The position numbers and the translations under genes are program-made. Below are positions 44,529 to 54,439 of a stretch of DNA of 64,000 nt, piece by piece. How positions within the stretch are numbered: the stretch's first letter is position 1; every line of letters starts with the position of its first letter. Location: assembly GCA_900474095.1 (NCBI GenBank), contig UCOA01000086.1, positions 1-64,000 of the forward strand. Direction: 5' to 3'. Below the pieces are notes generated by a model. That model worked only from the letters and a program-made list of their open reading frames with translations, was not told the DNA's origin and searched no databases. This stretch comes from Hyphomicrobiales bacterium. Its GTDB lineage: Bacteria; Pseudomonadota; Alphaproteobacteria; Rhizobiales; Rhizobiaceae.

Positions 44529-44878
44529 TCGTCGCGGGCCAACGACTGCCGATCCTGATTGCAACGCGGCCGGTGGACTTCCGCTGTGGGCATCAGGCGC
44601 TGGCTCTGATGGTGCAGACCGAGTTGAAGCTCGACCCGCATTCCGGGGTGACGGTGATCTTCCGGTCGAAGCGCGGTGATCGCCTGAAAATCTTGGTGTG
44701 GGATGGCACCGGAATGGTGCTAACCTACAAAATTCTTGAACATGGAAACTTTGCCTGGCCCAAGGTTCAGGATGGGACGATGCGTCTTTCCAGGGGTCAA
44801 TATGAGGCTTTGTTCGAAGGTCTTGACTGGCGACGGGTGATAGTGCAACGGGTGACCGCGCCGTCGGCGGCAGGGTGA
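44525..44878 (+). CDS. IS66 accessory protein TnpB
   Basis: A 117-residue IS66 Orf2 protein: LIATRPVDFRCGHQALALMV, VIFRSKRGDRLKILVWDGTG and QYEALFEGLDWRRV are the family core. It is coupled to tnpA by an ATGA overlap. Intact, but its partner tnpC is truncated. Confidence 0.95.
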   Translation: MIVAGQRLPILIATRPVDFRCGHQALALMVQTELKLDPHSGVTVIFRSKRGDRLKILVWDGTGMVLTYKILEHGNFAWPKVQDGTMRLSRGQYEALFEGLDWRRVIVQRVTAPSAAG

Positions 44879-44940
44879 ATATCCGGCCGTCTTTGCATTG
44901 TTTTATTTGGCTTTTTTGTGCTGCCTTGCTATAAGGCCGC

Positions 44941-45342
44941 ATGTCGTCGCCCGTTGATCTCAGCCTGTTTCCGAACCTTCCGCCACAGGTGGTGAAGGCG
45001 TTTGCGGCGATGCAGTTCGAGCTGTCGGTCGAGCGTGCTGCACGTCAGCATGAGCAGGCTGTGGTGGCCGAAAAGGACGCGTTCATCGCCGAGTTGAAGG
45101 AACTGATCGAGAAGCTTGAGGGGCAGGTTCACGACTATCGGCGCACGAAGTTCGGGCCGAAATCGGAAAAGCTCGATCCGGCGCAGATGGAACTGGCGCT
45201 GGAAGACCTTGAAACGGCGATTGCCGTAGCTGGTTTCCCCATCCAGATCTTTTCGATCATTCTGCCCATTCGGGTCGTCGACTTCTCGCCTCCTTCTCGG
45301 CGTCGGATGGTTGGGTGCTGCATCTGGGTCATACAGCCGTAG
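44941..45342 (+). pseudogene. IS66 transposase TnpC, truncated by IS110 insertion
   Basis: The first 96 codons are IS66 TnpC: a coiled N-terminus (FAAMQFELSVERAARQHEQA, ELKELIEKLEGQVHDYRRTK) and the FGPKSEKLDPAQMELALEDL hallmark. At about 45227 the frame runs into inserted DNA and ends after 38 foreign codons. The DDE catalytic domain is missing, so the element cannot transpose on its own. Confidence 0.93.
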
Positions 45343-46390
45343 CCAACGCCGGATCTCGATGATCTGCATTCTTCGTCAGCATGGCCCAGATTGCCCGTGC
45401 CATTTTGTTGGCCAACGCGACCGCGACCAGCATTTTCGGTTTTCTCCCCAGCATGCGCGCCAGCCACGATCCCGCGGCGATGGATCTGCGCCCGAGCCAG
45501 CTCAACCGCGACATTGCCCCGATAATCAGCAACCGGCGAATGTCGAACTGGCCGGCCTTCGAGACGCGCCCCAGCCGCTCCTTGCCGCCCGAGGAATGCT
45601 GTCGCGGGACGAGCCCGAGCCAGGCCGCGAAATCTCGGCCGCGTTTAAAGCTTGTCATCGCCGGGGCGAAGGCCTCGACCGCAAGCGCCGTTATCGGACC
45701 TAGCCCCGGCATCGTCTGCAACCGCCGTGTCATATCCGTTTCGGCCGCCACTTCCTTGATCTTCTTGGTCTTGGCTTCGATCCGAACTGTCTTCTCGCCG
45801 ATTTGCGCCAGAAGATCCCCGCATTCCTCGTAGACCAGGGCGGGCCGGTCGCTATTTGGCTCGTTGAGAAGCGCCTCGATCCGTCTGAGATGGACAATGC
45901 CCTGCGGGAGTATGACCGTATTCGTAGAGTACCGTACGCAGGACATTCACGAGCTCGGTGCGCTGATAGACGAGACGTTCGCGGGCTCGAAACAGCACCG
46001 CCTTGGCTTGCTGCCATTCCGACTTCGGTTCCACAAAGCGCATCTCGGGTCGCTGGGCCGCGATGACGATCGCCTCGGCATCGGCCGCGTCGTTTTTCTG
46101 CCGCTTCACGAAGGGCCGGACATATTGTGGCGCAATCAGCTTTACCTCATGGCCGAGCGCCACCAGTTCCCGAGCCCAGTAATTCGCGCCGCCACAGGCT
46201 TCCATCACCACGACCGCAGGTGATTGATCCGCCAGGAACTTCACAAACTGGGACCGTGATAGCTTCTTGCGGAACCTTAGCTGGCCCGTCATCGACCATG
46301 GAGCTGGAACACATTTTTTGCCAGGTCCACACCAATCATCGTATCCTTCATTTTGCCGCCTTCTCCGCTTCGTGGGTTAACGCACCACAA
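45228..46390 (-). mobile_element. IS110-family element inserted in IS66 (copy 1)
   Basis: About 1.16 kb of IS110-type DNA with a frameshifted transposase gene. The left border is set by the break in IS66 tnpC; the right border is approximate. IS110 elements lack terminal inverted repeats and use a non-coding end to encode the targeting RNA. Confidence 0.75.
45329..46351 (-). pseudogene. IS110 transposase (DEDD type) with two frameshifts, copy 1
   Basis: The start MKDTMIGVDLAKNVFQLHG at 46351 meets a stop; in the next frame it continues MTGQLRFRKKLSRSQFV, VVMEACGGANYWARELVALG and RQKNDAADAEAI, and after a second shift near 45930 the C-terminal domain follows: LQTMPGLGPITALAVEAF, SSGGKERLGRVSKAGQFDIR. 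Catalytic DEDD Asp (GVDLAK) and the Ser region are in separate frames. It is a dead member of the group whose recombinases are guided by bridge RNA. Confidence 0.88.
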
Positions 46391-46561
46391 CTTTGGCACA
46401 TTGCGATGCCGTCTGGGGAGGGCGGCAACCATCCCATCTCAACAGGAACATTGCTTTCAGAGGGCCATGTGAAGTCTTCGGAATCCGGCACATTTCGCTG
46501 GGACCTCTAGTATTTGTCATGCAGATGCATTACATTCACAAGTGATGAAGGAGGCTCGAAC

Positions 46562-46870
46562 ATGGCTTCAAATGCACTTGTCCAGACTCGGATTGATGCC
46601 GACGTCAAAGAGCGCGCCACGGCGGTTCTAGAAAATATGGGTCTGACGGTCTCGGATGCTGTCCGTATCCTGTTAACCCGGACAGCGAATGAAGGCGCCC
46701 TGCCGCTAGAACTGGTTAGCCACAGCGAGGCCTGCGATGCCTGGTTCCGTGCGAAGGTTTTGCAGGCGCTCGAGGACACGCGACCCGACGTCGAGGATGC
46801 CGACGTCGATGCGCACTTTCGTGAGCGCCGTGCGGCAGCTATGCGCAAGGTCGTGGCGGGTGATCGATGA
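46562..46870 (+). CDS. RelB/DinJ-type antitoxin
   Basis: A 102-residue ribbon-helix-helix antitoxin of the RelB/DinJ family. The DNA-binding N-terminus reads LVQTRIDADVKERATAVLEN, MGLTVSDAVRILLTRTANEG, and the acidic and basic tail probably wraps the toxin. ATG 46562 follows GAAGGAGGCTCGAAC. It overlaps the toxin gene by four bases (ATGA), the usual type II layout in which antitoxin and complex repress their own promoter. Confidence 0.95.
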   Translation: MASNALVQTRIDADVKERATAVLENMGLTVSDAVRILLTRTANEGALPLELVSHSEACDAWFRAKVLQALEDTRPDVEDADVDAHFRERRAAAMRKVVAGDR

Positions 46871-47160
46871 GGCTCGTCTGGGCGCAATACGCGCTTGATG
46901 ATCGCGACACAATCTTCAGCTACATTGAGAAAGAGAGTCCGAGGGCGGCGGTCCACGTGGACGAGGAAATCGTCCGCGCTGCCCGTCAACTTGTCGACTT
47001 TCCCGAAAGTGGTCGTTCTGGCCGGATTGCTGGAACTCGCGAACTTGTTATCCCGCGGACTCCCTACATCGCGGCCGACGTGGTGTTAGCGGATAGGATT
47101 CGTATTTTGCGTGTTTTGCACGGCGCTCAGATGTGGCCCATCGAACTCGGCCACGAGTAG
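46867..47160 (+). CDS. RelE/ParE-family toxin
   Basis: A 97-residue ParE/RelE-superfamily toxin: VWAQYALDDRDTIFSYIEKE, SPRAAVHVDEEIVRAARQLV, GRSGRIAGTRELVIPRTPYI, then LADRIRILRVLHGAQMWP. RelE-type toxins cut ribosome-bound mRNA, ParE-type poison gyrase; the sequence with RELVIP and RILRVLHGAQ is ParE-like. Its partner is the overlapping antitoxin gene. A worn homologue lies at 10409. Confidence 0.95.
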   Translation: MRLVWAQYALDDRDTIFSYIEKESPRAAVHVDEEIVRAARQLVDFPESGRSGRIAGTRELVIPRTPYIAADVVLADRIRILRVLHGAQMWPIELGHE

Positions 47161-47239
47161 ACGTGACGACATCGCTTCAGGTTCGATTCCGTTCACATCA
47201 GGTTTTTTGTCAATGGTTCATTCAGGTGGCATCGAATTG

Positions 47240-47395
47240 CTCCTTTGTAGGCGGATCCACGGTCTGAGCCCATAGCATTTACCGGCCCGTCCTCGGACCC
47301 TGTACAATCTCACATCCGGTCGCCGCTTGTTACGGCTACACCACTAACCCGCTTTCGACGGGAACGGGCTCAGGAGAACGGGACCAATCTCAAGA
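47240..47395. repeat. IS110 non-coding end (copy B)
   Basis: Homologous to 43838-43975, including an exact 24-base block GGCTCAGGAGAACGGGACCA+4. It lies downstream of the IS110 copy 2 transposase, where related elements encode their guide RNA (seekRNA/bridge RNA). The hairpin CCCGCTTTCGACGGG fits a structured RNA. Confidence 0.55.
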
Positions 47396-47502
47396 TCGGC
47401 GGGTAAAGCCAAACGGAATCCCGGTCCGCTCACCTGGATCCGTCAGGGCTGATCAAGCCCTGACGATTAGAATTTGTGTATAGCGGCTGATTTGATCACT
47501 TA

Positions 47503-48664
47503 AGCGCTTTTCATGATCGCACTCTCGATTACGACGCCGGAGCTCACGTACTTCCAAAGTGCAACCAGCAACTTGCGAGCCAGAGCCACGATCATCGGCT
47601 GTTTGAGACGGCCGCTGTTGCGTGCGATGCGCTCCTTGAACCAGAGAGCGAGCGCCGAGTTCGGTTGATGGCGCAGCCATAACCAGGCGAGTTCGACCAT
47701 CGTCGCTCGCAGACGCGGATTCCCGCCTTCGAGACACCTTGCTCACGATTGACGGTGCCGCTTTGCCAAGGGGAGGGAGCAAGTCCCGCGTAGGCAGCGA
47801 CTTGGCGCCGATTGTCGAAGTGTCGGAACAGCCCTTCCGAATAGAGTATCGTCGCAAACTCAGGACCAATTCCCCTGATCCCTAAAAGCGCAGTTGCTCT
47901 TGGCGGTGTGTCGGCTGTCTCGCGAGCGATCAAAGCATCTCGTTCTGCTTCTACAGCCTTGATCTGTGCAAGCAATAATTCGAGGCGATCGAGTTCTCGG
48001 CAGATTTCGGCCTTCAGGTGTTTTGATAGCATCCGGCCATCACCAGTGCGAGCGTCGTCTAGTCGCTGACGACGATCGCGACGCAAAGGTTCGTACTCTC
48101 GTATTCCTTGCGTGAAGAGCAGCCCTTTATGCGATTGACGTGGAAGACGCGTTCCGCAATCAGGGTTTTCCGCTCTCGCCCGAGGCGACGAATGTCTTCC
48201 TCATCGGGCGTGAGAAGTTTAACCATCGAACAAGCACGCGGCTCGCCGCGTTTCCAGGCCATCAAAGCGCGTATCAGCGTTTCGCCGTCGATGCGATCCG
48301 TCTTCGCCCGACGATGGCGGCGTGGCATGGCAATGGATGCGGCCTCCACAATATGGCTCTCGATCCAGGCTTCCTTGCTGAGAACTCGCCCCAGCCAGAA
48401 GCCATCAAGTCCGGCCTCCTGGATCACCACCATCGGATAAAGCTTGTCCTTACGCCGCTGGGCTTTCTGGCGAAGTGCGGCAAAGCACGAGAACAAGCCG
48501 GCGATGTCACCTCCGGTAACCGTATGGCGAGACATCTTTTCGCTTCCTGGCGATAAAGCTGTCACGAGCCATGTCGATTTGCTCAATTCCAACGAGACGA
48601 AAATTGCGCCAAGATCGATGGGGGTAGCGGTCTGCGCTTGAGTTTGATCTGCTGTTATCGGCAT
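47503..48664 (-). pseudogene. IS110 transposase with frameshifts, copy 2
   Basis: Starting MPITADQTQAQTATPIDLG at 48664, the N-terminal DEDD domain reads FVSLELSKSTWLVTALSPG, RRAKTDRIDGETLIRALMA, up to VNRIKG. A frameshift leads to RRDRRQRLDDARTGDGR, then GIRGIGPEFATILYSEGLFRH, and a second leads to MVELAWLWLRHQPNSALALW and the stop at about 47503. With two breaks it cannot be active. It is distinct in sequence from copy 1. Confidence 0.9.
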
Positions 48665-49282
48665 GATTGGCCTCCAGAGAGTTTTCTAGCGACCTCACTC
48701 TGCCACGGTGCAGGCCGCTACTCACCCCTGATGGGATCTCAAGGCGCACAAGTTTTTCTGCCCTTTTCACTTTGACAGGGGCGGGATGTCGAGATGCTGG
48801 CTTCCAACCAAGCTGTGCGGCGAGCTGATGTCGGACGGCGCAGCGCCTCCGGATATCCAGCTTTCAGACGGTTTCCATCAGATCGCGGCATAGATGGTTC
48901 CTTCGTCAGCCACGGGAGCTTCTCCCGCGAACAATCGATCCAGCAAGATCCTGGCTTGAATGGATTTCTGACTGCGTGAAGGGTAGGAGCGGGGCGACCG
49001 CCACGGGACGAGTATATCCTGACGCTGGCTGGACAGGATTTACTTCCCTCTTGTTTGATCCTTGGCGCGTGGGCGAGCAAGCACCATCGCGGCGGAGACG
49101 TCACTCAACCGGAACCGGTGCACCGATCGGTACTCGTTCCATTCGCACTGTCATGCCGCACTGATGCCGAAAATTGTCCAAGAAAGCTGGCTCGCTGGCG
49201 CCAGGCAAGGAAGCAGACATCATCTTCGAACGATCTGCCTGCATAATTTAAAAGAGATATGCAGGCATTCAACACTGATCGC
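48665..49282. other. Stretch of about 600 bases, no gene seen
   Basis: Contains the right flank of IS110 copy 2 and no gene I can support. Frames on both strands are short and rich in improbable codons. Confidence 0.35.
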
Positions 49283-49648
49283 TCAGGGTTGCGCCTTAAG
49301 ATAGGATATGAGGTCCTGCCGGTCCTGGTCTTTGGATATCCTGACTGTCATCGTCGTGCCGCGTACAAGGGTGACCGGCGCGGCAAGATATGCATCCAGG
49401 TTCTCCTCCGTCCAGACAAGATCTGCCTGGGCGAGTGCTTTTGAATAGCGTGCGCCTTTGACCGAGCCGGCTTTGCGGCCGACGACGCCCCCGAGCGATG
49501 GGCCGATCTTGTTCGTGCCATTCACCGTATGACATGCGCTGCAGCGGGTAAAGAGCTTTTCACCCCGGCTTGCATCGCCTTCTGCGGCGGCGACCGACGG
49601 ACAGAGCGCCAGTGCGGTGAGAACGACAATTGACGCAGTTTTTTTCAT
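49283..49648 (-). CDS. Class I c-type cytochrome
   Basis: A periplasmic cytochrome c of about 121 residues with a signal peptide (MKKTASIVVLTALALCPSVA, cleavage near AAA-EG), the heme site CSACH after GEKLFTR, and a distal Met ligand in the GTTMTVRI region. The body GPSLGGVVGRKAGSVKGARY is typical of cytochrome c2/c550-like proteins. It may carry electrons from the molybdo-hydroxylase at 51071-53752, since related IorAB-type enzymes use cytochromes; that link is inferred. Divergent from an AraC gene. Confidence 0.92.
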   Translation of the reverse strand: MKKTASIVVLTALALCPSVAAAEGDASRGEKLFTRCSACHTVNGTNKIGPSLGGVVGRKAGSVKGARYSKALAQADLVWTEENLDAYLAAPVTLVRGTTMTVRISKDQDRQDLISYLKAQP

Positions 49649-49892
49649 GGTCTTGGGCACAATGATCCCTTCCGGGTTTTCAGTTCTGGGGATTGGCACG
49701 TCTGCCATCCTGTGGACAGGCACACAATTTACCCCTGCGTGCGGAGCAGCCGGGAGATTCAGTAGCGATCTTCCACCCTGCGCGTTAGCTCAATCCTGTT
49801 GTATTCTTGCCTATTACTGTCGGCATCAAAAAAACGTGATAAGACAGAAGATAGCCTTCGGGATAGATGATCAGAATCAAACGAGGACTCCA

Positions 49893-50849
49893 ATGGACCA
49901 AAACCTACCGCGGAGCGAGGAGTCGAGTGCGCGAACCGAGTCTATTCGAGGGCGTATTCTCGACGCGCTCTCGCAATTGCCATGGGACGGTTTCAGCTTC
50001 AAGCATTCGATTCCAGGACTTTCGCTTTACAGGATTGTGGAGTCTGTCGGCCCCTTTTCCAGTGTGTACGAACCCAGCGTCTCGCTGATCATCAAGGGCA
50101 GCAAACGGGTCAATGTCGGCGACGAAACGCTCGTCTACGATGAATCATGCTTCTTTCTGACCGCCATTGGTATGCCCATGACTGGCCAGATTTGTGCGGC
50201 GAGCGAGGGGGAACCCTATGTCGCAGCTATGTTGCGGCTTGACCTTGAGAAACTGCGGCGCCTGATTACCGAATACGATATACAGCCGGCGGAGATGCCT
50301 GATCCTGATCGCGGCGTCGCGATCGGCGCGGCCACCCCGGAATTGTTCGATGCTTTCCTGCGGCTGATTTTGCTCGCAAATTCGCCGAAGGACATAGCAT
50401 TCCTTGGCAATCATATTCATACAGAAATTCTCTATCGGCTGCTCTCGGGCGAGCAGGGCGCGCGACTGCGGCGTTTTGCGCTTGCTGGCACCAACAGCAA
50501 CCGCGTGGCAAAGGCGATTGCCTGGCTTAAGGAGAACTACACCTTGCCGCTGCGCGTCGAAGAGTTGGCTGACATGGCGAACATGGGCGTCTCCACGCTC
50601 CACCATCATTTCCGCGCGATGACTGCCATGAGCCCGCTCCAATTCCAGAAGAATCTGCGGTTGCATCACGCGCGAGAGCTAATGCTTTCCGGGGCGCTTG
50701 ATGCGACAACTGCCGCGCTCAGGGTCGGCTATGAAAGCCCTACGCAGTTCAGCCGGGAGTATCGGCGCAAGTTCGGTCACCCCCCGCTACGTGACATAAG
50801 GGGGATTCTGGATTCCGACCCTTCGGCAGGGCGCGGCCCAGTGGGTTAG
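49893..50849 (+). CDS. AraC-family regulator
   Basis: A 318-residue regulator with an N-terminal cupin-like AraC_N domain (GFSFKHSIPGLSLYRIVESV, SVSLIIKGSKRVNVGDE) and C-terminal twin helix-turn-helix (LRVEELADMANMGVSTLHHH, ALRVGYESPTQFSREYRRKF). ATG 49893 follows GAGGACTCCA; an upstream extension of 92 codons in frame is unlikely. It precedes the molybdo-hydroxylase genes and probably regulates them; aldehydes or aromatic compounds are likely effectors. Confidence 0.94.
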   Translation: MDQNLPRSEESSARTESIRGRILDALSQLPWDGFSFKHSIPGLSLYRIVESVGPFSSVYEPSVSLIIKGSKRVNVGDETLVYDESCFFLTAIGMPMTGQICAASEGEPYVAAMLRLDLEKLRRLITEYDIQPAEMPDPDRGVAIGAATPELFDAFLRLILLANSPKDIAFLGNHIHTEILYRLLSGEQGARLRRFALAGTNSNRVAKAIAWLKENYTLPLRVEELADMANMGVSTLHHHFRAMTAMSPLQFQKNLRLHHARELMLSGALDATTAALRVGYESPTQFSREYRRKFGHPPLRDIRGILDSDPSAGRGPVG

Positions 50850-51070
50850 CTAACAGGATGCCTGGCCCAAGGTGACGGCCATCCGAGCAGGCCCTTGAAG
50901 TTGCATGTCGCGAAAGCCGACAGGAATAGGCAATAATCAGACAGGATCGAACCTACCACGCGTCACGGTCGTGCTCTACAGTCGCGCAAGACTGGCAAAC
51001 GGCAGCAGTGCGTGATCCGGCGTGTGCGGATCAATCTCTGCCATCGCGCCCACACCACAAGGAGAACACG

Positions 51071-51529
51071 ATGGTGACTCTAACGATCAACGGCACCGAG
51101 CATCAAGTCGAAGCCGAGGCGGACATGCCGCTTCTGTGGGTAATCCGCGACCTCGTCGGCCTGACCGGCACAAAATTCGGTTGCGGCATGGCACAATGTG
51201 GTGCCTGCACCGTCCATGTCGATGGTGCCCCCGTGCGGTCCTGCCAGACTTTTGTCGGCGATATCGACGGAGCGAAGGTCACGACCATTGAGGGACTGAC
51301 GGGTAGGGTTGCGGAAACTGTACAGACCGTTTGGGCTGATCTCGATGTCCCGCAATGCGGTTACTGCCAGTCTGGCCAGATCATGTCGGCTGCCGATCTG
51401 CTTACAAACAATCCGAAGCCGACCGACGACGACATCGACGCAGCGATGGCCGGCAATCTCTGTCGTTGCGCCACCTATCACCGAATCCGCGCCGGGATTC
51501 ACGAAGCTGCCAAGCGTCTGGAGGCCTGA
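51071..51529 (+). CDS. [2Fe-2S] small subunit of molybdo-hydroxylase (IorA-like)
   Basis: A 152-residue iron-sulfur subunit. The plant-type [2Fe-2S] cluster is in [20 protein letters not shown], with the second cluster in [10 protein letters not shown] and [12 protein letters not shown]. It passes electrons from the molybdenum centre to an acceptor. ATG 51071 follows AAGGAGAACACG. Four bases separate it from the large-subunit gene, so the pair is a two-subunit enzyme of the isoquinoline 1-oxidoreductase type, without an FAD subunit. Confidence 0.95.
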   Translation: MVTLTINGTEHQVEAEADMPLLWVIRDLVGLTGTKFGCGMAQCGACTVHVDGAPVRSCQTFVGDIDGAKVTTIEGLTGRVAETVQTVWADLDVPQCGYCQSGQIMSAADLLTNNPKPTDDDIDAAMAGNLCRCATYHRIRAGIHEAAKRLEA

Positions 51530-51532
51530 GCC

Positions 51533-53752
51533 ATGATCCCGAAACTGATGCAATCTCTCGTTCGTCCCGCCGCACAGGTGCAGGCGTCCCGGCGGCAATT
51601 CCTACTTGGGGCACTTTCTGTCGGCACCGGTGTCGCAATCGGCTACCGCATCCTGGCGGCGTCGCCCGCGACCGCAGGTGAGACGGCAGCAGATGAGAGC
51701 GGGTCGCATGCCTTCACCCCCTATCTGACGATCGGCGGCGATGGCAAGGTCACCGTGCTTTCCTCCCAGTTCGAAATGGGGCAGGGATCCTATAACGGCC
51801 TGGCGACACTCGTGGCGGAAGAGCTCGACGCCGACTGGTCGACGATCGACGTGAAGGGTGTCGCCGGCAATGTGCAGGCCTACGGCAACGTCGCCTTCGG
51901 CGGCGCCATTCAGGGAACGGGGGGCTCCACGTCGATGGTCACCTCATGGGAGCGCTATCGCAAGGCGGGCGCTGGCGCGCGCGCCATGCTGATTGCCGCC
52001 GCGGCGTCAGATTGGGATGTCCAATCGGCTGAAATCACGATCGCAAACGGTATCCTGACGCATCCGTCAGGAAAGAGTGGCGGGTTCGGAATGTTTGCAG
52101 CCAAGGCGGCGACAATGCCGGTGCCGAGCGAAGTGACGCTCAAACAACCCGGGGAATGGAAACTCATCGGCAATGCCAAGCTGAAGCGCTTCGACAGTGC
52201 CCGCAAAGCCAATGGGACCGAGCAGTACACGATCGACGTCAAGCTTCCGGGCATGCTGACCGCTGTGATGATTCACCCGCCGTTGTTCGGCGCCAAGGTC
52301 AAGTCCTTCGAGGCCGCGGCGGCCCGTTCCATGAAGGGCGTCGTCGACGTCGTCGAGACGCCGCGTGGCGTTGCCGTGGTTGCCGAGCAGATGTGGGCCG
52401 CGATCAAGGCCCGCGATGCAGTGACTGTGGAGTGGGATGAGACCGGTGCCGAAAAGCGCAGTACTCCTGACTTGATGGCGATGTATCACGACATGGCGGG
52501 CAAGGCTCCGGCAGCCGTTGCGCGCAAGGATGGCGACGTCGATGCCGCCTTTGCATCCGCCACCAAGGTCATCGAGGCAAGCTTCGAGTTTCCCTATCTC
52601 GCGCACGCCGCGATGGAGCCGCTGAACGCTGTCGCGCGCAAGAACGAGGACGGAACGCTGGAAGTATGGGGGGGACATCAGTTCCCCGATGTGTACCAGA
52701 CGCTTGCCAGCGAAATTGTGGGTATCACGCCCGATAAGGTGCATCTTCATGTCATGAAAACAGGGGGCAGTTTTGGTCGGCGTGCGGTATTCGACGGCGA
52801 TGTGATCGTCGAGGCGGTGCATATCGCCAAGGCGCTCGGATACAGGGCACCTGTGAAGGTACAATGGACGCGGGAGGACGATATGCGCGCCGGCCGCTAT
52901 CGGCCAGCCTATGTGCACAATTTAAAAGCCGGGATAGACGGTCACGGCAAACTCATTGCTTGGACCAATCATGTGGTCGGTCAATCCATTGTTTCGAAAA
53001 CCATGTTTGACGGCATGGTCCAGAACGGTGTCGATCCGACATCTGTGGAAGGGGCGAGCAATTTGCCTTATGCCATTGCCAACCAGACGGTCGGTCTGAC
53101 GACAACGGAGGTCGGCGTTCCGGTCCTGTGGTGGCGATCGGTAGGTTCGACGCATACCGCTTTTGCCGCAGAAGTCTTCCTGGACGAAGTCGCCGAGGCG
53201 ACGGGGCGCGATCCGATCGAGTTCCGCTTGTCGATGCTCGAGCCGCAATCGCGCCACGCGGTCGTCCTCAAGCTCGCGGCGGAAAAGGCCGAATGGACAA
53301 AGCCCTTGCCGGCTGGCCGCTTCCGGGGTGTTTCCGTTGCGGAAAGCTTTGGTACGGTGGTGGCGCAGATTGCTGAGGTTTCGGCCAATGGCAGCGGAAA
53401 CATCAAGGTCGAGCGGGTTGTCGCAGCCGTTGATTGCGGGTTGGCGATCAATCCCGACCAGGTCCGAGCCCAGGTAGAGGGCGGCATAGGCTTCGGTCTG
53501 GGCGCCATAATGGGTGAGGAGATCACCTTGTCCGAGGGCAAGATCGATCAAGGCAACTTCGATTTGTACACGCCGCTTCGGATCGACGCGATGCCAGCCG
53601 TGGAGGTGCACATTCTCGCCTCTGCAAACTCGCCTTCGGGGATCGGTGAACCAGGCGTTCCGCCCATCGGCGCCGCAGTCGCCAATGCCGTGTACAAAGC
53701 ACTCGGCAAGCGGATCCGGGTCATGCCTTTCGCCAAATCGCTCAACGCTTGA
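51533..53752 (+). CDS. Molybdopterin-binding large subunit (IorB-like)
   Basis: A 739-residue molybdenum-cofactor subunit of the xanthine dehydrogenase family. A twin-arginine signal ([20 protein letters not shown], residues 19-38) indicates export folded to the periplasm with its small subunit. Molybdopterin-binding stretches are [38 protein letters not shown] and [20 protein letters not shown], whose Glu is the catalytic base. IorAB-like enzymes hydroxylate N-heterocycles or aldehydes; the substrate here is unknown. Confidence 0.95.
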   Translation: MIPKLMQSLVRPAAQVQASRRQFLLGALSVGTGVAIGYRILAASPATAGETAADESGSHAFTPYLTIGGDGKVTVLSSQFEMGQGSYNGLATLVAEELDADWSTIDVKGVAGNVQAYGNVAFGGAIQGTGGSTSMVTSWERYRKAGAGARAMLIAAAASDWDVQSAEITIANGILTHPSGKSGGFGMFAAKAATMPVPSEVTLKQPGEWKLIGNAKLKRFDSARKANGTEQYTIDVKLPGMLTAVMIHPPLFGAKVKSFEAAAARSMKGVVDVVETPRGVAVVAEQMWAAIKARDAVTVEWDETGAEKRSTPDLMAMYHDMAGKAPAAVARKDGDVDAAFASATKVIEASFEFPYLAHAAMEPLNAVARKNEDGTLEVWGGHQFPDVYQTLASEIVGITPDKVHLHVMKTGGSFGRRAVFDGDVIVEAVHIAKALGYRAPVKVQWTREDDMRAGRYRPAYVHNLKAGIDGHGKLIAWTNHVVGQSIVSKTMFDGMVQNGVDPTSVEGASNLPYAIANQTVGLTTTEVGVPVLWWRSVGSTHTAFAAEVFLDEVAEATGRDPIEFRLSMLEPQSRHAVVLKLAAEKAEWTKPLPAGRFRGVSVAESFGTVVAQIAEVSANGSGNIKVERVVAAVDCGLAINPDQVRAQVEGGIGFGLGAIMGEEITLSEGKIDQGNFDLYTPLRIDAMPAVEVHILASANSPSGIGEPGVPPIGAAVANAVYKALGKRIRVMPFAKSLNA

Positions 53753-53758
53753 CGAAAC

Positions 53759-53784
53759 ATCCCCGGCCGGGTGCGGCCGGGGAT
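53759..53784 (+). terminator. Strong stem-loop after iorB-like gene
   Basis: A perfect 11-base stem (ATCCCCGGCCG / CGGCCGGGGAT) with loop GGTG begins six bases after the stop codon. No T-run is obvious, but the stem is very GC-rich. Confidence 0.78.
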
Positions 53785-54079
53785 TGGTCCTTATAGAAAA
53801 ACGCCGGCAGCCTGCGCGCTGTTCCTCAGTCGTCGAGAAGAGATTGCCGCGCAGCGATGGGCGGGGAAGCCACCCGGTCAATCGATGCACAATTCGCCAA
53901 GCTTCGGTTCACCATTTTGATCAAGACGCCTGCGCACTCGTCAGCCGTGCGCCAAGATAGTCCGCCTTCACGCCACAAAGGAGTCGAAGGCTTGCTTCCG
54001 GGCCTGCTTCTTGTTTTCATCCGGGCTTGCGACGTTCGGGAGCCTTGCGCGTTTTTTGGAGGTTGAAGAGGATATACAG
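53785..54079. other. Upstream region of the maturation genes
   Basis: About 295 bases without a supported gene, presumed promoter region for the xdhC-type genes. Frames on both strands lack features. Confidence 0.35.
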
Positions 54080-54439
54080 ATGAAAGTGAAACCCGGGATC
54101 AGCACCGCATCGCTAATGCCATCCGAGATTTCTGATCCGCTTGTGACGGCAGAAATCTGGAAAAAGGGTGGCCGCGAGGTTGCGATTGCGACCGTGATCG
54201 AAACATGGGGGTCGGCGCCGCGACCGGTGGGAAGTCACTTGGTCATTGACCGAGACGGTAATTTTGAGGGCTCCGTTTCGGGAGGCTGCGTTGAAGGTGC
54301 CGTGATCGCGGAAGCGATCGACATCATCAGTGACGGCAAGGCAAAGCTTCTGGAGTTCGGTGTTTCGGACGAGACCGCCTGGCGCGTCGGACTTTCGTGC
54401 GGCGGGCGCATCAGCGTCCATGTCGAGAGGCTCGACTGA
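54080..54439 (+). CDS. XdhC/CoxI family protein, N-terminal type
   Basis: A 119-residue protein matching the first XdhC domain: EVAIATVIETWGSAPRPVGS, FEGSVSGGCVEGAVIAEA, and the CGGRISVHVERL end. XdhC proteins bind the sulfurated molybdenum cofactor and insert it into molybdo-hydroxylases. Here it is a separate gene from the Rossmann part that follows; ATG 54080 follows GAAGAGGATATACAG. Its stop overlaps the next ATG (TGATG). Confidence 0.92.
   Translation: MKVKPGISTASLMPSEISDPLVTAEIWKKGGREVAIATVIETWGSAPRPVGSHLVIDRDGNFEGSVSGGCVEGAVIAEAIDIISDGKAKLLEFGVSDETAWRVGLSCGGRISVHVERLD

Larger units (their letters stand above)
44023..45227 (+). mobile_element. IS66-family element, interrupted
   Basis: The left inverted-repeat end GTAAGCGCTGTCTCCGCC starts at 44023, followed by tnpA, tnpB and the first 96 codons of tnpC. 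The element is broken at about 45227 by an IS110-family insertion, and no IS66 sequence resumes on the other side, so its 3' part was deleted. Confidence 0.88.
47200..48720 (-). mobile_element. IS110-family element, copy 2, inactive
   Basis: A second, different IS110-type element with its transposase on the minus strand (47503-48664) and a non-coding 3' side of about 300 bases (copy B of the repeat). Borders are approximate because the family has no terminal inverted repeats. Confidence 0.75.

Noticed and set aside
48739-49104. A 121-codon open frame on the minus strand next to IS110 copy 2.
   Set aside because: Composition is unlike a protein, there is no ribosome site, and no known family matches.
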